In this document: positions 43,013 through 46,222 of the stretch, piece after piece
How the letters are laid out: each line of letters opens with the position of its first letter
How positions within the stretch are numbered: position 1 is the stretch's first letter
Source of the DNA: Saccoglossus kowalevskii
Taxonomy: Eukaryota > Hemichordata > Enteropneusta > Harrimaniidae
Assembly: GCF_000003605.2 (NCBI RefSeq)
Contig: NW_003143796.1
Span: 77,015 to 123,236, forward strand
DNA: 46,222 nt
Direction: 5' to 3'
The notes under the pieces: generated by a model
Database searches by the model: none
Told to the model about the DNA's origin: nothing
Seen by the model: only the letters and a program-made list of their open reading frames with translations
Made by a program: the position numbers and the translations under genes

Positions 43013-44300
43013 AATGACAGCTTTTAGCATTCATAAAAAATATCAGTCGCCCATTTAAAATATATACATACAGAAAAAAAAAAATCTTTGCTATGTCTGT
43101 AAATATTCTAGTCGGATAGACCATCCTTCGAAGCAAGCACATCTTAAGTCATGACAAACACTGTCCCTTTAAGATAGGTGACTTGGTTGTCAGATGCGTT
43201 GTTCTGCCAGTTAAGAACAGCTGACATACATAATACATGTCTGGCATGTTTGTCTGGGGCTACTGAATAGTGTAACAGTCATACTTTGTTCTAGTTTACC
43301 TTGACATTTTTATGGTCAAGGTTGGAATTAAAAGCTAATTGCATATGAGATATATAACACCACACAACACACAAAGCTAAATAAAACCTAATATAGGCTG
43401 ACATTGTGTTGATTCACTGCAAACTTTGTTGATGTTTTTTTTCACAGTCTGATGAATGAAATAGTGTTATGATTTTGTTAATTTAATGAAAATAGAAACC
43501 ACTAAATGTATACATTGTTGGACCCAGCCATGTCGTGTATTTCTTGTTAAATTTTTGCTAAGTAGTTTTATTTATTTGTGAAAATATCTCAATATAGTTT
43601 TGCAGTGTATCTAAGACATAGGTAGTTCAATTGTCACTTTTTTTCTATTGATACAATAACTATAAGCAAATTACATATATGCTAACTATATGCAAATTAG
43701 ACAGAATATAATGCTTGTTTTCATGGGATAGTTGAGAAGATAAAATAACAGCTTGTATTTATCGCAAATAATTTCTGGAACATATGCATGTCCATTATTA
43801 GCGATTATTACTTTGAGCCATAAAACTGAAAAATTGTTGCATCTAAAATAATAACACAATGAATAAAAAAATAATATTGCCCTGCTGTTGAGTTACTATT
43901 TTAAAATTGTGACTGGGAGTGAAATACCTCAACCTCTCGTATATGCCGGTAGTCAATGATTATTGTAATAGTGAGTCATTCATATGATCCTCCATATTTA
44001 ATAATATTTTATTCTCACACCAATTCTTTTTATTTTTTGTATGGTGTAAGAAAAGCATTTTGTAAAATCAGGGCATATTTGTTTCCTAATTCTCCAAGTT
44101 GGTTCAAAATTTATTGTTTTACTTTAAATGATACTGATAATTACCAGTTATTTTTCTAATCTGTTACCATGGAGATCAGGATTCACAGCTGTATCATTTT
44201 AAACAATGCATAGCTGAATCTCGTACACTGTAAACTCAATAATTACAACAATGCTCTTTCTATACATATATATATATTTTCAACATTTCAAGCAAAGAGT
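43013..44300. other. No gene recognised
   Basis: AT-rich; nothing recognised. Confidence 0.4.
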
Positions 44301-44379
44301 GTATTGTATGTTTCTCTACATTTCCAATACACCGCCAGTTCTGAAATGATAGAAAGGCTTGAATTTGATGGATTTGTTG

Positions 44380-44800
44380 ATAAATGGACGCCATTGGACG
44401 GTCTTGAATTGGATCGTCAAATGAACGTTTGTGCATATGTGAGACGTAATGCATGCTGTACGTGTGTGTATAAAATTCAAATGTTGGTGAAGGCATGTCT
44501 GAGATATGGCCCCAGAACAGCATTCATTGAAACAAAATGACTGTCAGTTGGCCACTTTGAATCCGATTCAAAAACAAAAGAGCATGCAATGTCATACAGT
44601 GACCAATGTATGTACCAAAAATCCATCCTTAGGCAACTAAGATCTGGAAAAGCAAAGCTGTATCTCAAAATTTCATCAGTGACATACAGTAGCGTGAAAA
44701 AATGATAATGTTTGAAAAAAAAGTACTTATCACACATTTGATGTTACTTCAATGAGGCATATAGGAATCATTGATGAAATTTCAGATTGACAGTGAACAA
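44380..44800 (-). repeat. Family C-related fragment, minus orientation
   Basis: GGCCACTTTGAATCCGATTC, ATATGGCCCCAGAACAGCATT and CATTCATTGAAACAAAATG are inverse counterparts of words in the 5977-7400 core units. Confidence 0.55.
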
Positions 44801-45640
44801 ACAAAAATTCGCATATATTTGCTAATACTAAAACCATACAGATTTTGACATAAAATATTGTCACCACTATGCACAAAAAACGTGCAGGTAGCATATTCTG
44901 CCTTAATCAATATAAAAAGTACACTTACACAAGGCGTGTTTATAGTTTTCCATAAACCGGGATTAAACATAGTGGATATTACATGTAGTAGACAATATAT
45001 CCTTCAACTGTCTATGTCTACATCTATTTTAAAGTTGTATTGTCTTTGACATATCAAGTAATCAAAGTTGAAAGTTTATAGACAAAAAAAATAACTAGCA
45101 TTTCTGAGGAGTCATTTTTGAAGGAGTTATCAGCATCTTAGGGAGTCTCCATCAAGTCACAAAATCGCACATAGTTTTTTTCTGTCGGCAATCTGAAAAT
45201 GACCTGATCACAAAATCAGAATTCAATAAGAAGCAATTGCTATTAACACAGAATTCTTGTTAGTTTTGCTATACAACTATTTTGTTTCCTTTTTCAGAAG
45301 TTATTATTTAGCATGATGTCATTATATGTTGTACGAACAGTTGCTGAGGTTTCATCCCAAGCAATCAAATTTATCATGAAATCGTTTTGCAATTTTCTTT
45401 CATTATTTATTTATTTTTGATTGATTGCAGCCATATACCTGTTGGATTCTCCAAAATGTTGGTTGTCTTAATTTTTTATTCCAGAATTGAGTGCTATTTA
45501 TTTGGGTTCCATTAGTTCGGGGTCATTTCTCAAGAAATGATTGACCAATTCAAACTTACCACACTACCATGTATGGCATGTTGTATATTATGTTGTATTT
45601 TACATGAGTTGTATATTATGTACATTGATTTTCTTCTATC
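44801..45640. other. No gene recognised
   Basis: AT-rich; nothing recognised. Confidence 0.35.
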
Positions 45641-46060
45641 ATTTGATCAAATCATGCCTTTTTAGGTGATACAAATGGAATCAAACCAATCATTTCTGTC
45701 CTTCAATAACTGTATCTCAGTCGTGCATGGTTGGATTCCATTCAAAATGTGCATGTACATCATGTAACCTTGATGCATGTTATTTTGTTTTTCCTGATTG
45801 AATTTAGAATGGCTGTCTACTGTTACTGAATACTGTTTTGAGGTGTCTCTGATGTGGCTGGTCTGATCATGTTCAAATTCCACACATACATCACGTGTAT
45901 GCACACGCATTTGTTTCACATTCTGATTCAAGATGGACAAATGGCAGCCATTTTAGTGCTAGTAATGCTTGATAAACTTCAATTGCAGAGTAAAGGAAGG
46001 AATCCCTCAGGTGAAGATGCTCAATTTTTATCATGTCTGTCATTATTGAGGCAATGGGTA
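45640..46060 (+). repeat. Family C-related fragment, plus orientation
   Basis: TTCAAATTCCACACATACATC, CATTCTGATTCAAGATGG and GGCAGCCATTTTAGTGCTA match family C core words (shown in part). Neither hairpin end is seen. Confidence 0.55.
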
Positions 46061-46179
46061 TTTTCGTAAGCTGTAATCAATTGCTTTTAATTATCGTAAT
46101 AATGTAATTTAAATAAATAAATAAAAACGTAAATTCATAGACATGGGCAAGGTGTAAAATCTATTCAGTTATATTTTTG

Positions 46180-46222
46180 ACTCCCGTGTGCGAAGCACAA
46201 AAGGGAGTCTTTGCAGTTACCC
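46180..46222 (+). mobile_element. Family B element, 5' hairpin cut by the window edge
   Basis: The 29-base hairpin at 46180-46208 is identical to 10783-10811 and is followed by the same CTTTGCAGTTACCC. The rest lies outside the window. Confidence 0.85.

Overview
The window looks like a 46 kb piece of an animal nuclear genome. It is AT-rich, has GT/AG introns inside a nuclear-receptor gene, and carries many LINE, piggyBac-like, MITE and rolling-circle-like repeats plus two assembly gaps. No bacterial-style operon, ribosome binding site or CRISPR array was seen. The receptor and the abundance of hairpin-plus-minisatellite elements suggest a marine invertebrate (hemichordate, echinoderm, amphioxus or mollusc type). 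The species cannot be fixed from sequence alone.

The main gene is on the + strand at 12431-23348: seven exons of a nuclear receptor of subfamily NR1. They encode the second zinc finger, a long hinge with a Ser-rich insertion, a complete ligand-binding domain with an intact AF-2 helix, and a 70-residue C-terminal tail. All six introns have GT/AG borders and compatible phases, and the exons join into one open frame of 485 residues. The exon with the first zinc finger and the N-terminus was not found; it probably lies left of the window, so bases 1-12430 are probably intron. A polyadenylation signal sits 286 bases after the stop codon.

A second gene probably starts near 34634, also on the + strand. 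A CpG-rich stretch is followed by an ATG in good context, 37 codons and a GTGAGT donor. Its further exons would lie past the right edge, making 34746-46222 a first intron. The product was not recognised.

The rest is mostly repeats. The striking group is three unrelated-looking families of one design: a short GC-rich 5' hairpin (outer stem, asymmetric bulge, inner stem, three-base loop), then usually a microsatellite, then tandem core units (157, 162 or about 300 bp), then a copy of the outer stem in inverted orientation, a small 3' hairpin and CTTG. This resembles non-autonomous Helentron-type (HINE, bivalve 'pearl') elements. Both assembly gaps fall in or at the end of such arrays. Other repeats are two tandem 212-bp MITEs with decayed relatives, a 179-bp TA-flanked MITE, TTAA-flanked piggyBac-like elements, a tRNA-like SINE, a large foldback, a 25-bp minisatellite and four LINE remnants. 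Between the genes are two full matches to the vertebrate CTCF core consensus.
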